Assembly: GCF_946407605.1 (NCBI RefSeq)
Contig: NZ_CAMJOS010000020.1
Span: 1 to 64,000 of the forward strand
DNA: 64,000 nucleotides
Direction: 5' to 3'
Source of the DNA: an uncultured Prevotella sp.
Lineage (GTDB): Bacteria; Bacteroidota; Bacteroidia; Bacteroidales; Bacteroidaceae
The translations under genes were made by a program, and so were the position numbers. This document shows positions 19,485 through 28,019 of the stretch, piece by piece (positions within the stretch are counted from its first letter, which is position 1; each line of letters begins with the position of its first letter). Below the pieces are notes generated by a model that saw only the letters and a program-made list of their open reading frames with translations, ran no database searches and was not told where the DNA came from.

Positions 19485-22312
19485 TATTTCAGTATTTCTT
19501 TCAGTTGGTTGGTGGCGCGCTCAATCATGTCCTTCGTGCCACTGCCGTCGCTCACGTAGCGTATCACCATGTTGGCGTACGACGTGGCGCGACCGATATG
19601 ATCGTTGGCAGGCAGTTGGCCCACCTTCTCCAGCAGCGATTGCAACTCCTCCAGGTCTTCAGGCTCAGCCAGGTTGCCTGGGCGCATGGCGTTGATGATG
19701 GCGTTCAGGGCAGCGGCCACCTTGTCAACCTCCTCCTGCGAATAGCGGTCGTCAGCGCCCTCCATAAAGGACTGCGCCTGCTTGTATTGTTCTGCCATGC
19801 GTGCAAAGCCATGACTGGCCCATGGCGCATATTCAGGCACCTTCACCGTCATGTTGTGCCATGCCTGCTGGTCGTCCATCCTACTCTTGGCGATGAGGAG
19901 CAACTCGCGCAACTGCGACCTGTCAGTAGGCAGATTGCCCACCATGCTGACTGTTGAGGCAGGCAGGTTCAGACGGAAGTAGTGCGTCAGGTGCTTGTCG
20001 CCCTCATAGTCAGGGACGAGGTTGAAGGATGAAGGTTGATTGTTGAGGGCTGAGGATAGGTCAACGGTGGCCTCGTCCCAGCTCTTCACGTTGGTGGCAG
20101 CCATCACCAGCGGCCCCTGCATCAGGGCGCCCAGCCAGTAGCCGTCCACCTTGTCAGGCCCAAAGTCGATATGCTTGGTAAAGGGCATCGTCACCTCCAC
20201 CACATCCTTCGTTGACCATCGGCGAGCAGGAATCTCCACGTAGCTCGATGGCTGATAGTGACTGGCAATGCTCTTGCCGTTGAGTTTGATGTCGAAGCCC
20301 TCAGTGGCCCAATAAGGCACGCGCAGTTTCAGTGCGAATTGAGAATTATGAATTGAGAATTGAGAATTAGCTGCCGCATTGTTTGCAAATCGAATGGTAG
20401 ATTTCTCTGCTGGCCATTCGCATTCCTGTTTGATGGTGACGCCCTTCTGTTCCCAATGGGCGGTGGTAGGCATATAGAGAGCTACCCAGATGGTGTTGTC
20501 GTTGACGAAGTAGGCAGCCTCCTGATACTTCACGTGGTTCTCCACGCCAGTACCACCACAACAGGTGGCCTGAGGCGTCTCATTGCCCCAGGGTTTTGAG
20601 GCATCGAGACCAACGGCATACTGATAGACGGTCTGATACTGGCGAGGATTCACGGAGCCTACTATCTGGTTGTAGAGAACCCTTTCGTAGTAGTCCATAT
20701 AGCGGGCATCGTCAGGATTGAAGCAATTCAGGTCCTTGGTCAACTTAGCCAGATTATAGGCACAACAGGTCTCGTTCATGGTAGGCTCGTGGCGTTCGCG
20801 TCCTCCCCAGTGGGTGACGTTGGTACACATCGAGGTCATCTGCGAGTAGGGCTGACGGAACATCTCACCGTTACCCACACCACCCATGGCATAACGATAG
20901 CGTCCTTGAATCATCGTCCAGAAGTTCTGGGCGAGGTCATAATAATAAGGATTGTGATTGCCACGATAGGAGCGCAGGGCACCAGTCACCATGGGGATAT
21001 GCTGGTTGGCATGACGCGTGCGGATGGCGTCGATATTCTTAGCCAAGGGGTCAAAGAAGGCTGGACTATCGAAATAGTTGGCAGCCTCCAGAAGATGGGC
21101 CTTCTCTTCAGCATTGCCAGTCATCTCAGAGAGACGCGCCAGCGACTCAGCCATACCTCCCACCTCGCCAGCGATGTACATGTTCCACATCTCATAGCGA
21201 TTGCCAGGACGAGCACGACGCTCTGCCTGCGTTCCTTCGCTCTTGACGTAGGTACGATAGTGCAGACGGTTCCACACCCACAGTCCCATATCCTTGGCAA
21301 TGAGCAGGGCCTTGGCGGCAGTGGCTTTGTCATCGATATAGGTGGCAATGTCGATGAGTCCTGCCAACTGCTTATGCACAGAATAATATGGTGCCCACAC
21401 CCAACTGTCGTTATTATAGGCACGATACATCTCAATCAAGACGCAATGCTGGGCAGGGATGGCATTCAGATAACCGTAGCCATACTTCTGGTATCCCTGT
21501 TTATAGCGGTCAAAGTCGGCCCACGTGCCTTGCATCTGCTTCAGCTCTTCCTCAGGGGCGAAGTCGCGTGCCTCCCAGTAGCGACCCAGTTGTTCATTCC
21601 ATACAAAGGTTCGCTCCTGACACTCGCGCAGTCCGTCGACCATCTCGATGATATGCTGTTTGAGGATGGCTTTCTTGTCTGGGTCCTGACAACTGGCAAA
21701 AGCAAAGGCCAGTGCCGACATATAATGGCCAGAGCCGTGACCCTTCAACTTCGTTGTAGGCGAGTCCCAGCCGTCAGATTCAGGATAGCCCTCGATAGAG
21801 AGGCCGTAGGTGTCGCGATAATTATAGAGTTGCTGTTTTACAGGCAGACTGATAAGTTGGTCTATATCCAGGTCGCGATTATGCGTCAACCTGTTCTCGC
21901 CATCGATGCTCACCATGTTCAGCGGCAGCGGCTCAGCCTGGGGAATGGGTGTATTATGAATTATGAATTGTGAACTATGAACTGTATCCACCACCCTCAC
22001 CTCTGCCGTAATGGGGTAGCCATTTGACGTGGTGTTATCGCCAAGAATAAATCCGCGTACCTTATATATAGTACCCACAGGGTTAATGGCAGGATTAGCC
22101 TCCGCCTGCTCTGTAGCCTCTGAGGCGTTCGTCCATCTTACCTGACGATACTCTCCCTTACCGTCAGCGTATTTCACCCACACCTGATAGGGCAGTCGAG
22201 GTGCGTTGCCTACTGGTGTTTCCACACAGACAGGCTCTGTGCTCATTATCTGTGCTATCGTCTGACTGAGACATAATGAGGATAGAATAAAGAAGGTTAT
22301 GAGTCTTCTCAT
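19484..22312 (-). CDS. GH127/GH146-type beta-L-arabinofuranosidase with extra N- and C-terminal domains
   Basis: First gene of the arabinofuranosidase operon, 942 residues, with a signal peptide ending near TIAQ. Residues about 25-120 form an Ig-like domain (PYQVWVKYADGKGEYRQVRW). The (alpha/alpha)6 catalytic core begins near NRDLDIDQLISLPVKQQLYNYRDTYGL. The metal/nucleophile residues are present: NETCCAYN (E514, C516) and ATCCGGTG (C584, C585). A C-terminal helical region follows the beta domains. The GCG of GH127 is replaced by CCGGTG, so it could belong to the related GH146 family rather than GH127; sequence reading cannot settle this. Two short AT-rich repeats are inserted in frame (see findings). 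A minus-strand -7 box TAACTTTG lies at 22375 to 22368. Confidence 0.85.
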   Translation of the reverse strand: MRRLITFFILSSLCLSQTIAQIMSTEPVCVETPVGNAPRLPYQVWVKYADGKGEYRQVRWTNASEATEQAEANPAINPVGTIYKVRGFILGDNTTSNGYPITAEVRVVDTVHSSQFIIHNTPIPQAEPLPLNMVSIDGENRLTHNRDLDIDQLISLPVKQQLYNYRDTYGLSIEGYPESDGWDSPTTKLKGHGSGHYMSALAFAFASCQDPDKKAILKQHIIEMVDGLRECQERTFVWNEQLGRYWEARDFAPEEELKQMQGTWADFDRYKQGYQKYGYGYLNAIPAQHCVLIEMYRAYNNDSWVWAPYYSVHKQLAGLIDIATYIDDKATAAKALLIAKDMGLWVWNRLHYRTYVKSEGTQAERRARPGNRYEMWNMYIAGEVGGMAESLARLSEMTGNAEEKAHLLEAANYFDSPAFFDPLAKNIDAIRTRHANQHIPMVTGALRSYRGNHNPYYYDLAQNFWTMIQGRYRYAMGGVGNGEMFRQPYSQMTSMCTNVTHWGGRERHEPTMNETCCAYNLAKLTKDLNCFNPDDARYMDYYERVLYNQIVGSVNPRQYQTVYQYAVGLDASKPWGNETPQATCCGGTGVENHVKYQEAAYFVNDNTIWVALYMPTTAHWEQKGVTIKQECEWPAEKSTIRFANNAAANSQFSIHNSQFALKLRVPYWATEGFDIKLNGKSIASHYQPSSYVEIPARRWSTKDVVEVTMPFTKHIDFGPDKVDGYWLGALMQGPLVMAATNVKSWDEATVDLSSALNNQPSSFNLVPDYEGDKHLTHYFRLNLPASTVSMVGNLPTDRSQLRELLLIAKSRMDDQQAWHNMTVKVPEYAPWASHGFARMAEQYKQAQSFMEGADDRYSQEEVDKVAAALNAIINAMRPGNLAEPEDLEELQSLLEKVGQLPANDHIGRATSYANMVIRYVSDGSGTKDMIERATNQLKEILK

Positions 22313-22906
22313 GTTGATTTTTTGTTTGATTTTAGTAGAAAGTAGACATTTATTAGCTTTGATGGTGCAAAGTTACAAAAAAAGGTTGTAAAAGCGAAGC
22401 GATTTTAGAAGATTAACGCAATTCGGCCAAAAATAGAGGCAAGACGGGGATTTAGAGCCCCTTGATAAGGGGCGGCTATAATGCAGGGATATGCAAATTG
22501 GGGAGGATTGGTGAAGGAGTTAGGTTTCCAAATCGTAACCTCATTTAGCCATCTCCTTCATCTTTGTGATGACGCTTTTGAAGCTCGTCAGCAGTTCTTC
22601 GACGAGCGAAGCGGCAAGCCGATTACCTCGTAGGTACTGCGCTCAATTCAGGGAAACAAAAACCTAATGACTACCGAGCTTGCTCATCAGAAAGCAGACA
22701 AGCATCTTTGTGTGGCACTCCGCCACAAAGTGCGTATTAGGCTACACCCTTCTACGGGAACCGTTTGCGGTATGGCAGGCAAGAGGGAATAACAGGCAAC
22801 CGCTATTGTGGCATATGTTCATAAAAAACTCTAAAAAAGGTACTATCTTCTTTGAGAAATGAAAAGTTTTCACTATCTTTACACCCAAACTAAAAATTTG
22901 AAATGT
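22313..22906. other. 594-bp region with no supported gene at the edge of the restriction island
   Basis: Holds the minus-strand -7 box of the arabinofuranosidase operon (22368-22375), the hairpin GCCCCTTGATAAGGGGC (22457-22473) that recurs before the sigma-factor gene, a short stretch readable as QFFDERSGKP (about 22589-22618) resembling the orphan fragment at 59,275, a hairpin around 22709-22733 (CTTTGTG...CACAAAG), and the promoter of the XRE gene. A 60-codon frame at 22680-22862 has no family resemblance I recognise. The patchwork suggests decayed or inserted DNA. Confidence 0.6.
22851..22881 (+). promoter_or_regulatory. Promoter of the XRE regulator / restriction operon
   Basis: TTTG (22851-22854), 19-bp spacer, TATCTTTA (22874-22881). 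The expected start near 22887 excludes translation from an in-frame ATG at 22859 and supports ATG 22907. Confidence 0.65.
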
Positions 22907-23125
22907 ATGCAAGACGTAAATCGCCTAAAAATTGTGCTCGTAGAACAGAAGAAAACCAGCAAATGGCTATCTGAACAATTGGGGGTAAATCCATCCACCG
23001 TTTCCAAATGGTGCACAAATTCTTCACAACCAGACATCGAGACATTAGCAAAAATCTCGAAACTATTAGATGTTAGTGTAGAAGAACTATTTAATAAGAA
23101 GTTCATGGAGTCTGTTTCAAAATAA
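22907..23125 (+). CDS. Small XRE-family helix-turn-helix regulator
   Basis: A 72-residue protein that is almost entirely a Cro/C1-type DNA-binding domain: MQDVNRLKIVLVEQKKTSKW, then the recognition region LGVNPSTVSKWCTNSSQP, then the helix IETLAKISKLLDVSVEEL. It lacks a separate effector domain. Its place just ahead of the restriction genes suggests it acts as a controller (C-protein-like) of the system, probably binding near its own promoter; this is inferred. The start at 22907 is chosen because the promoter overlaps the longer reading. A second, decayed copy of such a gene follows at 23217-23315. Confidence 0.82.
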   Translation: MQDVNRLKIVLVEQKKTSKWLSEQLGVNPSTVSKWCTNSSQPDIETLAKISKLLDVSVEELFNKKFMESVSK

Positions 23126-23216
23126 CTACTATGCAAGTAAATATTAATAAGATTCAATCGTTCACAGCTAATTCGTCAGCATTGACGAATTTACAAGAAT
23201 TTACAACATTCCTAGA

Positions 23217-23315
23217 TGGTGCGCCAATAAGGTGCAGCCATCCATAACACAATTGAATGAGATTGCAACCATTCTGGATGTGGATGTAAGAACTCTCATA
23301 ACACCTACAAAGTAA
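23217..23315 (+). pseudogene. Remnant of a second XRE-type regulator (C-terminal 32 residues)
   Basis: The frame from 23217 reads WCANKVQPSITQLNEIATIL and continues DVDVRTLITPTK to a stop at 23315. It aligns with WCTNSSQPDIETLAKISKLLDVSVEEL of the intact regulator just upstream. The sequence upstream in this frame has no start and no first helices, with a stop at 23169-23171, so only the recognition-helix end and the last helices survive. Seven bases separate it from the restriction subunit gene. Confidence 0.75.
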
Positions 23316-23321
23316 AGATAC

Positions 23322-26045
23322 ATGATATTCAAATTAGAAACTCCAGAACACCAAAGAACTGCCATACAAAGTGTGGTGGAGGTCTTTCGTGGGATGGAAA
23401 AGAACACATACGATAATGCAACGGATGAGGACATTCGGGCTAACTACTGCTCGTTATCCTTGGAGGCATTGATGGTAAACATAAACAAGATTGCAGCAGA
23501 AAACGGAGTGGATCCTTTACAATCCAGTCTTCAAGAAACAAGGAACGCATGTATCGAAATGGAAACGGGTACAGGCAAGACCCTGACTTATCTCCAAACA
23601 GCATACGAACTTTTCAACGAATATGGTCTTACCAAGTTCATCGTTCTTGTGCCGTCTATCCCTATCCGTCAGGGAGCCATAGATACATTTGAGAATTTTA
23701 AAGTCCAGTTGGAAGATAAGTATGGTTTTACTCCCAATGCTTTCGTGTACGATAGTTCCAAATTGAGTGATCTTCGTGACTTCATTACTGCAGAAACGCC
23801 TCAGATAATGATTATGACAATGGCCTCGTTCAATTCTGAAGATAAGATTCTGAACCAGGAAGTGCGCGAAGATCTATTCAATAACAAACCTTTCATCGAG
23901 GCTATTGCCCGCACACACCCTATCGTATTTATGGACGAGCCACAGGAAGGTATGGACACAGAGAACTCCAGATTATGGCTTGCTAAGCTTTCTCCGTTGT
24001 TCAAGTTCCGCTATTCTGCCACGCATGCCGTGAAGGTGAATATGCTCTATCAGCTGACTCCAAGTGAGAGTTATCGTTTAGGACTGGTCAAAAAGATTGA
24101 AGTGCTCACCGTTACTGAGAAAAACGACGAAGCAACGCTAAAAATTGAAATCAGTGAGGTACAAGAGACAAAGACAGAGCCAAAGGTTAAGTTGAAGTTC
24201 TGGAAATACAACAAGACCAAAGAGAACTTTGTCTTCAAAGACTCCAACTTCCTGAAGAAAGGCGACAACCTTGCAGAGAAATCTGGTAACGACACCTATT
24301 CTGACTTTACGATCAGTCGCATTTACAAGAAGTTGAGTACTCGTAAATGGGTGGTAGAGTTCACCAATGGCACCAGCATCGAAGAGGGTGCATCGTCGGC
24401 TAATAAAGAACAGGTGTGGGCATTACAGTTGGAATGGCTCATTCGCCGTCACTTCCAAAACCAACAACGTTTAAAGCCAAAAGGCATCAAGAATCTTTCA
24501 CTCATCTTCATTGACAAGGTGGCTAATTATATGAGCCCAGAAAATCCTGTCATCAAGAAAATCTTTGAACAGCAGTACAAAACTGTATATGCTGAGTTTC
24601 ATAATGGGCAAGCCCCTTCGGATGAACAAGTTACAGCCGTCCAAGGATTCTATTTTGCAAAGACCTCTACAGGTGAATTCACCGATAATGAGAAGACCAA
24701 TAAGAGTAATAAAGAAATCTATGACGAAATCCTGCATAACAAGCAAAAACTATTATCATTTGGCAGCACAATAGAATTCGTATTCTCTCATTCTGCACTT
24801 GGTGTAGGATGGGATAATCCAAATGTGTTTGGTATTGCCACACTCAATGAAAGCTATTCTGAGAACAAGAAGCGTCAGGAAATAGGTCGTGGTCTTCGTA
24901 TCTGTGTAAACCAGCAGGGTGAACGTGTTTATGATGCGGAGGGTACGCCAGACGATGAAGTTATCAATCAACTCACGGTGGTTCCTAATGAGACATACGA
25001 GACTTTTGCCCGCAGCTATCAGAACGAAAACGAGAAGGCATTTGGCAAGTCTGGTACAGGTGCTAAGCTCAAGCATACACATAAAGGCAAACACCAGAAT
25101 CGTGTAACGTTCAAACTTAATAAAGACGAGGGCATTCAGAGTGTGTTTCGCAGGTTCTGGAATACAATTGCCAAGAAGACGACCTATCGCGTAAGTTTCG
25201 ATGAGGATGCTATCATACGTCGTAGTATAGAGGAATTGAACACTATTTCTATTGCTGAATACAAAGCCGAAGTTTCCAGCTATCGTGTTGGCGACATTGA
25301 GGATTTATCGCAACGGGAATACATTGGTTCGGAAGATCGCGACTTAAAAGGACATTATTCACCACAGGACTTGGTAGAAGACCTTAGCGAAAAGACGGGC
25401 TTGTGCTACAACTCGGTAATGCGTATCGTTCAAGAGATAGAAACCCCAAAGGAGTATTTGAAGAATCCGCCAGTCTTTTTGGAACAGGCTGCATTTAAAA
25501 TAAAACAGGTGCAACTTGAAGAATTGGTTAGATTTGTTGAGTACAATACAACTAATGAGGTCTATCCCTTCGACTTTTCCGACTTCACAAAAGATGCTTG
25601 CGACAATTACGTCTCAACGCCTAATCATGGCGTATGGGATAAAACACTCTATGACAGTGGACTCGAACGTGAATTTGCCATTGATGCCGACAATAAAGAC
25701 AAAAACCCCGATGTGCTTTGTTTTTTGAAGTTCCCTTCATGGTATAAGATTCCTACACCTATCGGCAACTACGAGCCAGACTTTGGTGTCGTGTTGAAGC
25801 GTGTTTCCTTACGGAATAATCAAGATCAACAAGAATATTATTTTGTTGTTGAGATTAAAGGAACCAATGATATTAACGACAAAAAGGCCCTTACTCCTCA
25901 CGAAATAGCCCGCATCAAATGTGCTATCAAACATTTCCGCTCTCTCGGCATCGAGGCTGTTTATAGAGCCCCAATACGTGAATACTCAACATTTAAAGCG
26001 CAAGCTGAACAAATAATAAACACCCAAGCAAATGGAAACATATAA
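23322..26045 (+). CDS. res: Type III restriction endonuclease, Res subunit
   Basis: ATP-dependent translocase/nuclease subunit that cuts unmethylated DNA together with Mod. Superfamily 2 motifs are clear: Walker A METGTGKT (G83 to T87), DEPQ (D205 to Q208, the variant of DEAD typical of type III enzymes), FRYSATHA (motif III), and the C-terminal helicase motif EIGRGLRICV (motif VI). A PD-(D/E)xK nuclease closes the protein: PDFG (D820) and VEIKG (E844, K846). It has 907 residues and appears intact. It overlaps the mod gene by 14 bp. The order res then mod is the reverse of the textbook mod-res arrangement. Base composition is AT-richer than the flanking chromosome, consistent with acquisition. 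Confidence 0.94.
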   Translation: MIFKLETPEHQRTAIQSVVEVFRGMEKNTYDNATDEDIRANYCSLSLEALMVNINKIAAENGVDPLQSSLQETRNACIEMETGTGKTLTYLQTAYELFNEYGLTKFIVLVPSIPIRQGAIDTFENFKVQLEDKYGFTPNAFVYDSSKLSDLRDFITAETPQIMIMTMASFNSEDKILNQEVREDLFNNKPFIEAIARTHPIVFMDEPQEGMDTENSRLWLAKLSPLFKFRYSATHAVKVNMLYQLTPSESYRLGLVKKIEVLTVTEKNDEATLKIEISEVQETKTEPKVKLKFWKYNKTKENFVFKDSNFLKKGDNLAEKSGNDTYSDFTISRIYKKLSTRKWVVEFTNGTSIEEGASSANKEQVWALQLEWLIRRHFQNQQRLKPKGIKNLSLIFIDKVANYMSPENPVIKKIFEQQYKTVYAEFHNGQAPSDEQVTAVQGFYFAKTSTGEFTDNEKTNKSNKEIYDEILHNKQKLLSFGSTIEFVFSHSALGVGWDNPNVFGIATLNESYSENKKRQEIGRGLRICVNQQGERVYDAEGTPDDEVINQLTVVPNETYETFARSYQNENEKAFGKSGTGAKLKHTHKGKHQNRVTFKLNKDEGIQSVFRRFWNTIAKKTTYRVSFDEDAIIRRSIEELNTISIAEYKAEVSSYRVGDIEDLSQREYIGSEDRDLKGHYSPQDLVEDLSEKTGLCYNSVMRIVQEIETPKEYLKNPPVFLEQAAFKIKQVQLEELVRFVEYNTTNEVYPFDFSDFTKDACDNYVSTPNHGVWDKTLYDSGLEREFAIDADNKDKNPDVLCFLKFPSWYKIPTPIGNYEPDFGVVLKRVSLRNNQDQQEYYFVVEIKGTNDINDKKALTPHEIARIKCAIKHFRSLGIEAVYRAPIREYSTFKAQAEQIINTQANGNI

Positions 26046-28002
26046 AGACCACATAACGCTAACTCCCGATATGAACGAGGAACGTCTGAACACCCTCCGA
26101 GAGCTATTCCCTGACTGGTTCACGCAGGAAGGCCATCTTGATATCAACGAAGTAAAGAAAGCCGTCAATCCGGACAGTGTAGAAGAGACGGAACGATACG
26201 AGTTCCGTTGGTTTGGCAAATCTGCGGCTAAGCGTAATGCCTTTACGCCTACACGCGCTACTTTACATTTCGATGCAGAACGTAGTGTCAACGCTGACAC
26301 AACTGACAACATCATCATTGAAGGCGAAAACCTTGAGGTTCTGAAGATTCTATCATCAAGTTACAGGGGAAAAATTAAGTGCATCTATATTGACCCACCA
26401 TACAATGCAGATGCTCTGACAGCATATAATGATAATTTTGCACAGGACAAGAAACAATACTGGGAAGAAACTGGTATAACAGAAAATGGCGTGATCGTAG
26501 ACACAGAAACCGTTCCAGAAGGTCGTATACATAGCGTTTGGATGAGCGATATTTATGCACGTTTGCTTCAAGCCCGTTCTTTGCTTACTCCCGATGGTAT
26601 TATTTTTATTTCCATCAATGACAAAGAAGTTATGCATTTAAAGAAAATCTGTGATGAGGTTTTCTTTCCAAACAACTTTATTGCTCAGTTTGTTTGGGGA
26701 ACAGATGGAAACTTCGATAATCAGGCAAAAATAAAGACTTGTCACGAGTATATTTTGCTCTATGCCAAAAACGCAGCAGAGTTTGATTTTCCACATCTAG
26801 TTGATCCCAATATTACAGACAAGAGTAAGCTCAATAATGCACAGATTAGAAATACAATCGTTAAGAATGGGCCTAAGAATCCAGTCCAGAAGGTTATATT
26901 GAAAGCAGGTTTCCCATGTGAATTTGAGAGCGGCGTAATTCCTTCAAGACAGAATCAATGGCCACATTTTGACGAAGACATTGTTGTTGAAAACTATAAG
27001 GTTGTAAATGATGTTGAGATTGAAAGCGGTTGGGCTGCACGTGGCCAATTTGATGCGTTTATGAATGAAGAGAACAATTGGCAACCCGTAAAAGACACCA
27101 AGGGTCAAGATACTACATTTGTTCTTCAGGAATCTGGCACAATAGAATGTGTTAAGGATAGAGGGTTTAAAAGCCACGTAATTTCTCTTCTTCAAAATTT
27201 TGGTGGAACCCAAAGTGCTACTAGCGAATTGAATGCTCTTGGTATATATGGTTTCGATTATCCCAAACCTACCAAACTAATCGAGTATTTAATACGGATG
27301 AACAATTGCGATGATTGTATAATTCTTGACTTTTTTGCGGGGTCAGGTACAACAGGACATGCTGTGGTTAATTGCAATCTACAAGATAGTGGTGGAAAAC
27401 GAAAGTTTATCCTTGTTCAGTTCCCTGAAGCAATCCCTGCAAAACATGTTGCAGCCAAACATGGGTATAAGAAGATTAGTGACCAAACTATTGCCCGCAA
27501 CAAAGCTGTATATGATAAGATAAAAGCTTCTTATGAAGGGAAACTCATTACTCCAGAAGACCAACAGCAGTTAGACCAACTCGGTTTCAAGGTTTTCACG
27601 CTGAGTAAGTCCAGTTTTCCCCGTGTGGATTTTGCACCAGACCCAGATAAGAGTGAAGAAGAGAACCTTGCATTGTTCCATAAATATGTTGCTCAGAAAG
27701 AACAACAACTTACCCTCGCCTTCAATGAAGACGAACTGATAACAGAAATCCTGATTAAGCAAGGGTTCATGCTTACCTATAAGCTGGAAGCACAGCCGCA
27801 GTTCACACAGAACAAGATCTATAAAGCTACTGATGGTGTGAAAACGGCGTTTATTACTGTCGATTCACAGCTCTATGATGAAACTGTTGATTACTTCATG
27901 CAACATACAGATACCAAGTTCATCTGCATTGAGCGTGCTCTCGACACCACCAAGAAGTTCAATCTCAAAAACAAGATGCAAGACAAGTTCTTTGCGTTCT
28001 AA
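26032..28002 (+). CDS. mod: Type III DNA methyltransferase, Mod subunit
   Basis: Adenine-N6 or cytosine-N4 methyltransferase that also supplies target recognition for the Res complex. The amino-beta class order is visible: catalytic DPPY (D121 to Y124) near the N-terminus, then the target-recognition region (about 200-400), then the SAM-binding DFFAGSGTTGHAV (D433 onward). The 656-residue length is normal. No simple-sequence repeat is present in the coding region, so slipped-strand phase variation of the kind known for other type III mods is not indicated. The start overlaps the end of res by 14 bp. The methylated sequence cannot be predicted. Confidence 0.94.
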   Translation: METYKDHITLTPDMNEERLNTLRELFPDWFTQEGHLDINEVKKAVNPDSVEETERYEFRWFGKSAAKRNAFTPTRATLHFDAERSVNADTTDNIIIEGENLEVLKILSSSYRGKIKCIYIDPPYNADALTAYNDNFAQDKKQYWEETGITENGVIVDTETVPEGRIHSVWMSDIYARLLQARSLLTPDGIIFISINDKEVMHLKKICDEVFFPNNFIAQFVWGTDGNFDNQAKIKTCHEYILLYAKNAAEFDFPHLVDPNITDKSKLNNAQIRNTIVKNGPKNPVQKVILKAGFPCEFESGVIPSRQNQWPHFDEDIVVENYKVVNDVEIESGWAARGQFDAFMNEENNWQPVKDTKGQDTTFVLQESGTIECVKDRGFKSHVISLLQNFGGTQSATSELNALGIYGFDYPKPTKLIEYLIRMNNCDDCIILDFFAGSGTTGHAVVNCNLQDSGGKRKFILVQFPEAIPAKHVAAKHGYKKISDQTIARNKAVYDKIKASYEGKLITPEDQQQLDQLGFKVFTLSKSSFPRVDFAPDPDKSEEENLALFHKYVAQKEQQLTLAFNEDELITEILIKQGFMLTYKLEAQPQFTQNKIYKATDGVKTAFITVDSQLYDETVDYFMQHTDTKFICIERALDTTKKFNLKNKMQDKFFAF

Positions 28003-28019
28003 TCAGATATGGTTGTTTT

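Noticed and set aside
18258..19559. Long open frame (433 codons) on the plus strand opposite the S9 peptidase gene
   Set aside because: The minus strand encodes a peptidase with a complete catalytic triad and propeller. The plus frame has no recognisable domain and is a shadow of GC-rich codon structure.
20789..21973. 394-codon plus-strand frame opposite the GH127/146 gene
   Set aside because: It lies wholly antisense to a gene with intact active-site motifs, and its translation has no family features.
22680..22862. 60-codon frame before the XRE gene
   Set aside because: It crosses the XRE promoter, has no recognisable family features, and reads like translated non-coding sequence.
22859..22906. 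Longer N-terminus for the XRE regulator
   Set aside because: The promoter -7 box overlaps this stretch, so the transcript would start after the upstream ATG.
26032..28002. Phase-variable type III methyltransferase through simple repeats
   Set aside because: I looked for homopolymer or short tandem repeats in mod and near its start and saw none long enough to support slippage.
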